Positions 1-7,499 of a stretch of DNA of 8,803 nt are shown here, piece after piece (within the stretch, counting starts at the first letter, position 1; every line of letters begins with the position of its first letter). The stretch lies in NCBI GenBank assembly GCA_022566435.1, contig JADFIX010000099.1, positions 1 through 8,803 of the forward strand. Reading direction: 5' to 3'. The notes beneath the pieces were generated by a model. It saw only the letters and a list, made by a program, of their open reading frames with translations. It ran no database searches and was not told where the DNA came from. This stretch comes from Planctomycetota bacterium (GTDB lineage Bacteria > Planctomycetota > Phycisphaerae > UBA1845). The position numbers were made by a program, and so were the translations under genes.

Positions 1-1161
1 ACGCACACCACGCTGCGCCATGTTCTCGAGCTCGACGGCGAAAAAGTGCTCAGTTGCACGGTGCACATCGGTTACCTGCACAGCGGTTTCGAAAAACTCG
101 GCGAGGACCTGAACTACAACCAATATGTCGTCGTGACCGACCGGATGAATTACATCTCCCCCATGGCCAACAATATCGCGTGGCACCACGCCTGCGAGAA
201 GCTCTTCGATATCGAGCTGACGCCACGGTGTAAGGTCATCCGTACGATAATCGCCGAGCTGGCGCGCATCCAGGACCATCTGGTTTGCGTCGGCGCTTCC
301 GGTCTCGATCTCGGCGGATTCACGGCCTTCATGTATCCCTTCAACGTGCGCGAAACCATCTACGATCTTTTCGAGGAAGTCTGCGGGCACCGATTTACCA
401 CGAGCTATACGCGAGTCGGCGGGTTGAAGGAAGACATTACGTCGGGGTGGCCGGCAAAGGTGAAGGTGTTTTGCACGGAATTGCTGCCGGTAGCGCTGGC
501 CGACTTGGAAAAGTTGCTCACCCGAAATCGTATTTTTATCGAGCGGACGAAGGGCGTCGGTTATATGAATCATGACGATGCGGTGAATTGGGGTCTCACC
601 GGTCCGCTCGCCCGTGCCAGCGGCGTGCGCCGCGATCTGCGCAAGGACGAACCGTATTTGTGCTACGCGGACAACTGGGATGGCAAGGGATCGTCGCCGG
701 TGGCGTTCAAGGTGGCGCTCAGTCGCGGCGGCGATTGCCTGGCGCGGTATTTGGTGCGGCTCGCCGAGATGCGTGAAGCGGTCAAGATCATCCTGCAATT
801 GGTGGACGACATTCCGCCGGGTCCCGTGGACGTGCTTCCGCATGACAAGAAGACGCTGCCGAGTAAGGACGAGGTTTACTTCAGTATCGAAGGGCTCATC
901 CATCACTTCGAGCAGATCATGACGAATCGCGGGTTCGAGCCGCCGATCGGCGAGTCCTACGGGGCGACGGAAACCGCAAACGGTGAACTGGGGTTCTATC
1001 TGGCGAGCGACGGGCGAAACGCGCCTTATCGCGCCCGCTGTCGTCCGCCATCGTTCATCAACTATCAGTGTTTCCCGGAATTGGTCAGGGGGCATCGAAT
1101 CAGCGATGTCATCGCCATACTCAGTGGAATGAACGTGATAGCCGCCGAACTCGATCGATGA
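1..1161 (+). CDS. nuoD: NADH-quinone oxidoreductase subunit D (NuoD), 5'-truncated by window edge
   Basis: NuoD is the 49-kDa-type subunit of complex I. It sits at the junction of the peripheral and membrane arms and forms the quinone reduction pocket with NuoB and NuoH. The reading frame is open from base 1, so the true start and the usual GPQHPS segment lie upstream; 386 residues are visible. The first residues read THTTLR, and the His at bases 4-6 aligns with the conserved quinone-site histidine. The partner tyrosine is in DRMNY (Tyr codon 151-153). Other family signatures are HIGYLHSGFEK, the RVGGLKED segment, the SDGRNAPYR stretch and a C-terminal RPPSF...LDR end. The canonical HG after the histidine is HT here, which I believe is common in one NuoD subgroup. 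A GTG at 46 is internal, not the start. The family call is near certain; whether an NuoC domain is fused upstream cannot be seen. Confidence 0.97.
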   Translation, partial: THTTLRHVLELDGEKVLSCTVHIGYLHSGFEKLGEDLNYNQYVVVTDRMNYISPMANNIAWHHACEKLFDIELTPRCKVIRTIIAELARIQDHLVCVGASGLDLGGFTAFMYPFNVRETIYDLFEEVCGHRFTTSYTRVGGLKEDITSGWPAKVKVFCTELLPVALADLEKLLTRNRIFIERTKGVGYMNHDDAVNWGLTGPLARASGVRRDLRKDEPYLCYADNWDGKGSSPVAFKVALSRGGDCLARYLVRLAEMREAVKIILQLVDDIPPGPVDVLPHDKKTLPSKDEVYFSIEGLIHHFEQIMTNRGFEPPIGESYGATETANGELGFYLASDGRNAPYRARCRPPSFINYQCFPELVRGHRISDVIAILSGMNVIAAELDR

Positions 1162-1204
1162 GCAACCGAATGGCGGGCGACAAAGTTTAGTTGAGACTCG
1201 GAAG

Positions 1205-1861
1205 ATGGCCTGGAAGACGATCAATCGACAAGAATCCGTCGTGGATGCCGATGCACCGTCGGCACTGAGCGAAGCGGTGCGCGAGAAAATTCGCTCATTT
1301 TTCCCGCGATATGAAACAAAGCGGGCCGTGTTGCTGCCCGCCCTATGGATCGTACAGAACACCAATGGGCATGTGTCGCACCAGGCAATGGTCGAAATCG
1401 CGGACTTGCTGGAGATACATCCTTCCGACGTACTGGACACGCTCTCGTTCTACACGCATTTTTGGACGCACCCGAAGGGGAAGAAAGTGGTGACCGTCTG
1501 TCGAAGCCTCTCGTGTGAATTGATGGGCGGGGCGGACGTCTTGGCCGAGGTGAAAAAGCAACTCGGCATCGACGAGCATGGGACATCGGCGGACGGGCAA
1601 TACAGCCTAGTCACCGAAGAATGCCTGGCCTGCTGCGATCACGCGCCTTGTATGATTATTAACGAGAAGACGCACAAGCACCTGCGGCCCGCGGATGTCG
1701 CCGGGATTTTGGCAGACGAGTCTAACGATCGCCTGGCGATACCGCGTAGCGATTTGTTCGATGCACCCTTAGGTGCGGTCGAAGGCTCCGGCGAGAGCGC
1801 TTCCGTGGATCGTGTGATTGGTTCGACATCCGATGTCGATGAAATGCGTGATGCGGATTAA
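1205..1861 (+). CDS. nuoE: NADH-quinone oxidoreductase subunit E (NuoE), 2Fe-2S protein with C-terminal tail
   Basis: NuoE is the 24-kDa-type subunit. It carries the off-path [2Fe-2S] cluster N1a and pairs with NuoF in the NADH dehydrogenase module. In 218 residues, an N-terminal helical region (about 20-90, with the PALWIVQ and SFYTHF segments) precedes a thioredoxin-like domain. The cluster ligands follow the C-x4-C / C-x3-C pattern: C99, C104, C140 and C144 (context ECLACCDHAPC). The family fold ends near residue 172. The remaining 45 or so residues are acidic and Ser/Gly/Asp-rich and match nothing I recognise in the family. ATG 1205 is preceded by GGAAG directly abutting the codon, a poor spacing, but no better in-frame start is visible upstream. 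The gene starts 43 bases after nuoD. It is separated from its usual partner nuoF by an unrelated membrane gene. Confidence 0.96.
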   Translation: MAWKTINRQESVVDADAPSALSEAVREKIRSFFPRYETKRAVLLPALWIVQNTNGHVSHQAMVEIADLLEIHPSDVLDTLSFYTHFWTHPKGKKVVTVCRSLSCELMGGADVLAEVKKQLGIDEHGTSADGQYSLVTEECLACCDHAPCMIINEKTHKHLRPADVAGILADESNDRLAIPRSDLFDAPLGAVEGSGESASVDRVIGSTSDVDEMRDAD

Positions 1862-1914
1862 GTATGTGCCCGATGGCTTGGCGAGTGACGGAGGACCGCT
1901 CATCCTTGGACGTC

Positions 1915-1930
1915 GCTGGATGATTCCAGC
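1915..1930 (+). other. Perfect short inverted repeat in the nuoE / membrane-gene gap
   Basis: GCTGGA-TGAT-TCCAGC gives a 6-bp stem with a 4-base loop inside the 106-base gap after nuoE. No T-tract follows, so a Rho-independent terminator is not supported. It could be an mRNA hairpin affecting stability or processing, or chance. The rest of the gap (1862-1967) shows no convincing promoter and no small ORF. Confidence 0.25.
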
Positions 1931-1967
1931 CGTGCGGAACCAGACGAAATGGCGGGCATGGTGAGGA

Positions 1968-3182
1968 ATGATGCTTGAAGATTCGCGATCGGCGATCCAG
2001 AAAAGTTGGCTTGGTGTCGCGGTCGTCTGTCTTGTCGTGATCGGCCTGCTGAAGCCATCGCTTATTGAACCCGAACATGTTTTTGGCGCACGCAACAACA
2101 ATCAGATAGCAGAGGCACAAGCTTGGTGGAACGGACAGCTCGACATACCGGACAGGAAATGGGATACCGCCAGGGTTGGGACGCGGATTTACAATCATTT
2201 CCCCCCGTTGTTCACATTTATCGCGGCCATGGTCGTGCCGATCTTCGGCGGCGTACCTCAGGCGGTGGTTCTGACGATGGTCGTTTTACCGATTCCCGCC
2301 CTGGCATTTTTGCTGTTCAAGTGGATCATCGGCCGTTCAGGAGCGGCGTTGTTTCTGGCCATCGGATTCGTCTGCGGCACTTCGCTCTGGCCGGTTCTCG
2401 ATCAAGCGCTGCGCGGGGCGTCACCGTATCCGGTCAATCACGCGCTGGCCACGATCGGTCTGCTGATTCTTCTGGGGGAGGTCTTCGGAAAACGTCGAAT
2501 TTGGGTAGCGGGCGCCGGTCTGGTCATGGCGACGATGGCGCGGCAGTTGACAGTTTTCTATGCCATCCCTCTTTTGATCATCGCCCGTTCGAACGAGGCG
2601 GCGGGTTCCACCAGATCGCGGACTCTGGCGATTGTCGTGACGGGGGCACTCGTTCTCGGCGTGCCGGCGGTGTTGAACTCGCTGAAGTTCGGCAATCCGT
2701 TCGATTCGGGGTACATGCGAGTCTACGAAGATCGAACGGATGCCTTGGCCGAAGCGGCGCGCGCGCACGGTCTGTTTTCTCCTCATTTTGTACCGGGCAA
2801 CCTTTACCACATGAACCTCGGTCTGCCGCGCGTTCATCGAATCGAGGTGGCCGGCGAGCCGGAATATCACATTCGTCCCAACCGAATTTGCACGGGAATC
2901 TGGTGGACCACACCGGTTCTGATGTGGCTCTTCTGGGATCTTCGCCGTACACTGTCGGATCCGGCGCGGCGCGGTGTGCTTATGGCGTGCGCGCTTGTTT
3001 TTGTTTGCCTGCTGTTCTTCCACGGCGCGGGGCAGGAGCAGCGAGGATTCAACCGCTTTTCGCTGGATTTTCTTCCGGGTCTGATGGCGCTCGTCGCGCC
3101 GCGTTGCTTCGAGGGGCGGCGCGCGTGGATCAGTGGGGCGATGATAGGTTGGAGCATGATCTATTTTCGTTGGCTGATTTGA
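1968..3182 (+). CDS. Polytopic membrane protein, GT-C glycosyltransferase-like, function unknown
   Basis: This 404-residue protein is not a complex I subunit. By eye it has about ten hydrophobic segments: near 15-33, 80-97, 98-119, 126-144, 157-174, 178-206, 219-238, 311-323, 336-352 and 386-403. Several motifs recall a family of bacterial GT-C-type (dolichyl-phosphate-mannose-transferase-like) membrane proteins: AWWNGQLDI in the first large loop (51-60), YNHFPPLFT (75-83), KFGNPFDSGY (240-249), GLFSPHFVPGNLY (268-280) and FSLDFLPG near the C-terminus (364-371). That assignment is from remembered motifs, and catalysis is not demonstrated: I see no clear ArnT-like catalytic Asp/Glu pair, although E36, D59 and D66 are candidates. 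The start is ATG 1968 or the adjacent ATG 1971. An in-frame TGA at 1962 excludes anything earlier, and GAGG at 1963-1966 suits 1971 better. Composition looks like its neighbours'. It splits nuoE from nuoF. Confidence 0.72.
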   Translation: MMLEDSRSAIQKSWLGVAVVCLVVIGLLKPSLIEPEHVFGARNNNQIAEAQAWWNGQLDIPDRKWDTARVGTRIYNHFPPLFTFIAAMVVPIFGGVPQAVVLTMVVLPIPALAFLLFKWIIGRSGAALFLAIGFVCGTSLWPVLDQALRGASPYPVNHALATIGLLILLGEVFGKRRIWVAGAGLVMATMARQLTVFYAIPLLIIARSNEAAGSTRSRTLAIVVTGALVLGVPAVLNSLKFGNPFDSGYMRVYEDRTDALAEAARAHGLFSPHFVPGNLYHMNLGLPRVHRIEVAGEPEYHIRPNRICTGIWWTTPVLMWLFWDLRRTLSDPARRGVLMACALVFVCLLFFHGAGQEQRGFNRFSLDFLPGLMALVAPRCFEGRRAWISGAMIGWSMIYFRWLI

Positions 3183-3254
3183 CGCGGAAAACATCTGTGC
3201 CGATCAAGTCGTGCATGGAGACGAATCGACGATTCAATGAAATGGCAGCCGTAA

Positions 3255-4562
3255 ATGGGTAAGTTCGAACCGGTATTGACGCGCAACGTCGGCGTACCGC
3301 ATTCCACCGACCTGAAGGTGTATGAGTTACGCGGTGGATATCGCGGCGTGCGCAAGGCGCTAAAGATGACGCCGGAAGAGCTGATCGACGAGGTCAAGGA
3401 CGCCAACCTGCGCGGACGCGGGGGCGCGGGTTTTCCGGCCGGCGTCAAGTGGTCTTTTCTTCCGAAGGACCGCACGACCACGTATCTTTGCGTCAATGCC
3501 GACGAGTCGGAGCCCCCGACGTTTTGCAATCGGGTCCTCATGGAACATGACCCTCACCAGTTGGTGGAGGGGATCATTATCGCGGCGTACGCCACGCAAT
3601 CGCAGGTGGCCTATATCTACCTTCGCGGCGAATTTCACGAACAGTTTCACGTTCTTCAAAAGGCGGTGGACGAGGCGTACGCGTCGGGCTATCTCGGGCA
3701 GGGCGTTTTCGGCAGCGATTATTCGCTGGACGTCTATCTTCATCGCGGCGCCGGGGCGTACGTCTGCGGTGAAGAAACGGGGCTGATCGAGTCTCTCGAG
3801 GGCAAGCGAGGATGGCCGCGGATCAAACCGCCGTTTCCGGCGATCGAGGGTCTGTTTCGCAAGCCGACCGTCGTGAACAATGTCGAGACTTTATCTTGTC
3901 TTCCGCACATCATCGAGCGCGGGGCAAGCTGGTTTACGAGTATCGGACCGCCGCATAGCGCCGGGCCGAAGTTGTTTTGTATCAGCGGTCCGGTCAATCG
4001 TCCCGGTTGCTACGAAGAGACGATGGAGATTACCGTTCGCGAGCTGATTGAACGCGACGACTTGGGCGGCGGAATGCTTCCCGGAAAGAAGGTCAAGGGC
4101 GTATTGCCGGGCGGGGCGTCGATGGGCGCTCTGACGGCCGACGAACTGGACATGAAGATGGATTTCGACGATCCACGGAAATACGGGCTTCTCGGGCTAG
4201 GCACGGCCGCCGCCGTGGTCTTTGACGAGGACACGGACATACGCCTGGTATTGCGGAATTTGGCTCGTTTTTACGGCACCGAATCTTGCGGTCAGTGTAC
4301 GCAATGCCGCGAAGGCACGAGTTGGATGTATAAGATCGCCTTGCGGATCGAGGAGGGCGCGGGGCGTTTGGAGGATCTCGACATCCTCCTTGAAACGGCC
4401 CGCAATATGGGCATGATGCCCGGTCTGAGTATTTGCGGACTTCCCGATGGGGCGACGTATCCTATCGAGACGATCGTCAAGAAGTTCCGTAGCGAGTTGG
4501 AAGCCGCCATTCGGGCTCAACCGCCGGGGCGTGCGCAGGAAATGCTCAGAGTACTGAACTGA
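3255..4562 (+). CDS. nuoF: NADH-quinone oxidoreductase subunit F (NuoF), FMN and NADH binding, 4Fe-4S
   Basis: NuoF is the 51-kDa-type flavoprotein that oxidises NADH through FMN and passes electrons to cluster N3. In 435 residues, the glycine-rich loop GRGGAGFPAGVKW (54-66) and the NADES segment (81-85) form the FMN/NADH site. HRGAGAYVCGEET (163-175) and SLEGKRGWPRIKPPFPA (180-196) are further signatures. N3 ligands are C345, C348, C351 (SCGQCTQCREG) and C394. The spacing from C351 to C394 is 42 residues, against about 40 in E. coli NuoF. The loop normally reading EPGTFKDR reads EPPTFCNR here (86-93), replacing an otherwise well-conserved glycine. An in-frame TAA at 3252-3254 directly precedes ATG 3255, so this is the earliest possible start. 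No clear Shine-Dalgarno is visible. It follows the membrane gene by 72 bases, with no convincing promoter in between. Confidence 0.97.
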   Translation: MGKFEPVLTRNVGVPHSTDLKVYELRGGYRGVRKALKMTPEELIDEVKDANLRGRGGAGFPAGVKWSFLPKDRTTTYLCVNADESEPPTFCNRVLMEHDPHQLVEGIIIAAYATQSQVAYIYLRGEFHEQFHVLQKAVDEAYASGYLGQGVFGSDYSLDVYLHRGAGAYVCGEETGLIESLEGKRGWPRIKPPFPAIEGLFRKPTVVNNVETLSCLPHIIERGASWFTSIGPPHSAGPKLFCISGPVNRPGCYEETMEITVRELIERDDLGGGMLPGKKVKGVLPGGASMGALTADELDMKMDFDDPRKYGLLGLGTAAAVVFDEDTDIRLVLRNLARFYGTESCGQCTQCREGTSWMYKIALRIEEGAGRLEDLDILLETARNMGMMPGLSICGLPDGATYPIETIVKKFRSELEAAIRAQPPGRAQEMLRVLN

Positions 4563-4588
4563 GTCTACTGATTCGAGAAGTGGTGACC

Positions 4589-4606
4589 GCGGCCTGTAAC
4601 GGCCGT
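4589..4606 (+). other. GC-rich hairpin in nuoF-nuoG gap
   Basis: CGGCC-TGTAAC-GGCCG (4590-4605) forms a 5-bp GC stem, extendable by a G-U pair at 4589/4606. It ends 10 bases upstream of the chosen nuoG ATG at 4616. Only three T's follow, so terminator activity would be weak at best. It might shape the nuoG ribosome landing site, which lacks a Shine-Dalgarno. This is a pattern seen in sequence; the function is inference. Confidence 0.3.
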
Positions 4607-4615
4607 TTGAAACTT

Positions 4616-6241
4616 ATGCCGAAAATCATCATCGACAACAAGGAAGTCGAATGCCGCGAGGGTGCGAGTGTGCTGGAAGCCGCCCTCGCCGGCGGCTGGA
4701 ATGTGCCGCATTACTGCTTTCACCCCGGGCTGAAAGTGGTCGCCTCGTGCCGTCTTTGTCTCATGGAGATGAAGATGCCTCATCCCAAGACGCAAGAGCT
4801 GGATTGGGCGCCCAAGCTTGTACCCTCGTGCCAGACGCACGTGCGCGAGGGGATGGAGGTGCGATTCGATAGCGACCCGGTCAAGAAGAACGTGGAGAAC
4901 TGTATGGAGTTCTTCCTGCTGAATCATCCTTTGGACTGCCCGGTGTGCGATCAGGCCGGCGAATGTCATTTGCAAGATTACAGCTTCGAGTTCGGTCGGG
5001 CCGAGTCGCGCATGGTCGATGAGAAGTGGAAGAATCCCAAGAAAGACATCGGTCCCAAGACGCTGCTTTATCAGGATCGTTGCGTACTCTGCTCGCGCTG
5101 CATCCGTTTCACGGAAGAGATTTCGGGCACGCACGAGTTGACTCTGGTCAACCGCGGGTCCAAACTCGAGATTGACGTGTTTCCCGGCTTTCCGCTGGAC
5201 AACCCTTTGCAAGGTAACGTCGTCGACGTGTGTCCGGTCGGGTGCTTGCTCGACAAGGACTTTTTGTTCAAGAAGCGGGTGTGGTCTCTCGAATCCACGC
5301 CGTCGGTCTGTGCGGGTTGTGCGACGGGCTGCTCGATCCGCGTCGATCACGCCGAGCGCGTCGTTCATCGCCTCAAGCCTCGCTACAACCCGAAAGTCAA
5401 CGACTGGTGGATGTGCGACGAGGGTCGTTTCGGCTACAAGTACGTGCATGATGACAAACGCGTGACGACACCGACTGTTCGTCGCGGGCTCGAAGATTCG
5501 ACGCCTGAGTGGGCGGATCTGCCGGGCATCATTCGATATCGCCTCGAAGAGAACGTGCAGGCGAACGGATCGGAAAAGGTGGCTGCCGTTTTGTCGCCGT
5601 TCATGGGCTGCGAAGAAGCGTGGCTGCTCGGCAAATTCATTCGCGATGCGGCACCGGACGCGACGCTGGTCATCGGGCCGATTCCTCGGTCGGGTGAGGA
5701 CCAGACGTTTCCCATCGGCGCTACCGGAGACGATATTAGGTTTACGATCTCCCAGGAAAAGTGTCCGAACCGCCGCGGTATCGAAATGGTGTTGGAGGCG
5801 GCAGGCGGCAAGACATTGGACTTCGAGGCGTTTGTCGCGAGCGCCACAGCCGGCGCCTTTTCCGCGGCATGGGTCGTCGGCGGCTATCCGGCGGAGTGGT
5901 TGGACAAGAAATTGGCGGTCAAGATGGCAGCCAAGATCGAGTTGCTGATCGTGCAGGATATTTTCGAAAACCCGCTGATGGGGGGGGCGGCTGTTGTGCT
6001 TCCCGCTTGTGCATGGGTTGAACGCGAGGGCAGTTTCGTAAACAAGGCGGGGCTGATTCAGACCTTCGAGCGGGCGATCAGTCCGCCGGAAGGTGTTCCG
6101 CAGGACGGCGCGTTTTTCTTCGCACTGGCCGGCTTTGAGGGATTGTACACCGGCGAGCGCGTGCGCGAGCAAATGGCGGGGAAGATCCCCGCGTTTGCCG
6201 ATGCCTATGAAGCGCCGCTTAAGCCGGTGCACGCACATTGA
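4616..6241 (+). CDS. nuoG: NADH-quinone oxidoreductase subunit G (NuoG), short form with N1b, N5, N4 and N7 ligands
   Basis: NuoG carries the main Fe-S wire of the peripheral arm from NuoF towards NuoI. From ATG 4616 (541 residues, beginning MPKIIIDNKEVEC) the ligand sets are complete. N1b [2Fe-2S] has C34, C45, C48 and C72. N5 has H104, C108, C111 and C117 (His-Cys3). N4 has C156, C159, C162 and C206. The optional N7 has C232, C235, C239 and C267, in C-x2-C-x3-C-x27-C spacing. The remainder is a reduced molybdopterin-oxidoreductase-like region with recognisable pieces (CPNRRG, a VVLPA...EREGSFVN stretch). E. coli NuoG is about 908 residues and Thermus Nqo3 about 783, so this is a short form. 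An in-frame GTG at 4580 would add 12 residues unlike the family N-terminus, so I prefer 4616. No Shine-Dalgarno is evident. An extra cysteine, C210, follows the last N4 ligand. Confidence 0.95.
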   Translation: MPKIIIDNKEVECREGASVLEAALAGGWNVPHYCFHPGLKVVASCRLCLMEMKMPHPKTQELDWAPKLVPSCQTHVREGMEVRFDSDPVKKNVENCMEFFLLNHPLDCPVCDQAGECHLQDYSFEFGRAESRMVDEKWKNPKKDIGPKTLLYQDRCVLCSRCIRFTEEISGTHELTLVNRGSKLEIDVFPGFPLDNPLQGNVVDVCPVGCLLDKDFLFKKRVWSLESTPSVCAGCATGCSIRVDHAERVVHRLKPRYNPKVNDWWMCDEGRFGYKYVHDDKRVTTPTVRRGLEDSTPEWADLPGIIRYRLEENVQANGSEKVAAVLSPFMGCEEAWLLGKFIRDAAPDATLVIGPIPRSGEDQTFPIGATGDDIRFTISQEKCPNRRGIEMVLEAAGGKTLDFEAFVASATAGAFSAAWVVGGYPAEWLDKKLAVKMAAKIELLIVQDIFENPLMGGAAVVLPACAWVEREGSFVNKAGLIQTFERAISPPEGVPQDGAFFFALAGFEGLYTGERVREQMAGKIPAFADAYEAPLKPVHAH

Positions 6242-6278
6242 GTGATCTCGCCAAGGCAACGGCGTCGATTGTTGAACA

Positions 6279-7499
6279 ATGATTGATTTTCTCACCAGTC
6301 AATTCGGCATCAGCCTGGTCATGGTGTTCGGCATCGTCAACGCGCTGCTGGGCATCACAGTCTATTGCATATTCTTTGAGCGTAAGATTGCCGCATGGAT
6401 TCAAGACCGATACGGCCCGAACCGTGTCGGACCGTGGGGTATTTTCCAACTCGTCGCCGATGGCGGAAAGTTCTTGTTCAAAGAGGACATCGTCCCCGGG
6501 CATGTCGACAAGGTGTTGTTCATCGCCGCACCGGCCATTTCGATGCTGGTCGCTTTTGTCGGCTTTGCGGCCATTCCGTGGGGTGGCCAGTGGCAGGTCA
6601 ACGATCGGGTAGTCGACATTCAGGTGGCCAACCCCGACATCGGCTTACTCTATGTATTGGGCGTGGCGTCGATGGGCGTGTACGGAATTGTGATCGGCGG
6701 TTGGGCGAGCAATAACAAGTATTCCTTCTATGGTGCGATTCGTGCGACGGCCCAAATGCTGAGCTACGAAATTCCCCTGGGGCTGTGCATTCTCGTCGTG
6801 GTGCTTACGATGGGGACGTTGCGGTTGGAAGAAATTACGGTTCAGCAGGCTGGCACCTGGTTCGGGGTGATTCCCCAATGGAACGTTTTCCTGCATCCGA
6901 TCGCGTTCGTCATCTTGTTCATCACGGCGCTTGCGGAATCCAATCGAGCACCGTTCGATCTGGCGGAAGCGGAGCAGGAGCTCGTCGGCGGTTTTCACAC
7001 GGAGTACAACGCGTTGAAGTTCGGTATGTTCTTCCTTGGCGAATACGCTCACATGATCACCGCCAGCGCGCTCATTTGCGTCTTGTTCCTCGGCGGCTGG
7101 CATTTTCCGTGGATACCGTGGACCCAACCTGAAGCGACGCACTTCGGGGCGGTGATCGCCAAAACCGGCGTACTGTGCGGCAAGATCGCGTTCTTCATCT
7201 TCCTAATGATGTGGATACGCTGGACGCTTCCGCGATTTCGTTTCGACCAGCTCATGCGCATCGCGTGGAAAGCGTTGATTCCTATGACGCTGGCCCTGTT
7301 CGTACTGGCCATCGGGCTGCTCTACTTCGGTTTGCACCGTTCGGGATGGGCGCTGGTCGGCAACATGGCTATTTTGGTGGTTTCGATGATGTTTGCGGCG
7401 TTCTCGCAAACTCCGGTGACCGGTCGGGCTTCCAATCTTCCTCCGATCAGAGAGAGTACGTTTGGGATGGCGGCGACGAGCGGCGAGATTACGACATGA
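6279..7499 (+). CDS. nuoH: NADH-quinone oxidoreductase subunit H (NuoH), membrane subunit at quinone site
   Basis: NuoH (ND1-type) anchors the peripheral arm to the membrane and forms much of the quinone chamber and the first part of the proton path. The 406-residue product has multiple hydrophobic helices. Signature segments are FERKIAAWIQDRYGPNRVGP (33-52), AESNRAPFDLAEAEQELVGG (219-238) and the following FHTEYNALKF, with their conserved acidic and basic residues. It is longer than E. coli NuoH (about 325) and Thermus Nqo8 (about 365). The extra length appears spread over the loop around residues 100-120, the periplasmic or linker parts near 270-290, and a polar tail after about 380. ATG 6279 is the earliest start, since an in-frame TGA lies at 6273. 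There is no recognisable Shine-Dalgarno in the 37-base gap after nuoG. The stop overlaps the nuoI start (ATGA, 7496-7499). Confidence 0.97.
   Translation: MIDFLTSQFGISLVMVFGIVNALLGITVYCIFFERKIAAWIQDRYGPNRVGPWGIFQLVADGGKFLFKEDIVPGHVDKVLFIAAPAISMLVAFVGFAAIPWGGQWQVNDRVVDIQVANPDIGLLYVLGVASMGVYGIVIGGWASNNKYSFYGAIRATAQMLSYEIPLGLCILVVVLTMGTLRLEEITVQQAGTWFGVIPQWNVFLHPIAFVILFITALAESNRAPFDLAEAEQELVGGFHTEYNALKFGMFFLGEYAHMITASALICVLFLGGWHFPWIPWTQPEATHFGAVIAKTGVLCGKIAFFIFLMMWIRWTLPRFRFDQLMRIAWKALIPMTLALFVLAIGLLYFGLHRSGWALVGNMAILVVSMMFAAFSQTPVTGRASNLPPIRESTFGMAATSGEITT

Noticed and set aside
1722..2198. A minus-strand frame spanning the nuoE tail and the gap before the membrane gene
   Set aside because: It could in principle be a gene filling the gap, but the product is Pro/Arg/His-rich and featureless, and it overlaps sense coding regions at both ends.
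2421..3194. A 257-codon minus-strand frame opposite the membrane gene
   Set aside because: Arg/Gln-rich shadow translation with no domain; the sense frame is clearly better.
3179..3207. TTGACG with GATCAA 17 bases downstream as a promoter for nuoF
   Set aside because: The -35 is good (5 of 6) but the -10 matches only 3 of 6, and TTGACG overlaps the stop of the preceding gene. This is expected by chance at this level and not enough to call.
3223..3235. GAATC-GAC-GATTC inverted repeat upstream of nuoF
   Set aside because: A 5-bp AT-containing stem with a 3-base loop and no T-tract is too weak to be a terminator or a supported operator.
2123..3262. A 379-codon plus-strand frame overlapping the inserted membrane gene
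   Set aside because: The product is Arg/Gly/Ser-rich and low-complexity. The alternative frame (1968-3182) gives a coherent polytopic membrane protein with conserved-looking motifs.
4565..6295. A 576-codon open frame on the minus strand opposite nuoG
   Set aside because: It runs antisense to a certain gene, in the frame that stays open because of GC-rich codon bias. Its translation is Arg/His-rich with no recognisable domain, hydrophobic pattern or ribosome site. It is treated as a shadow.
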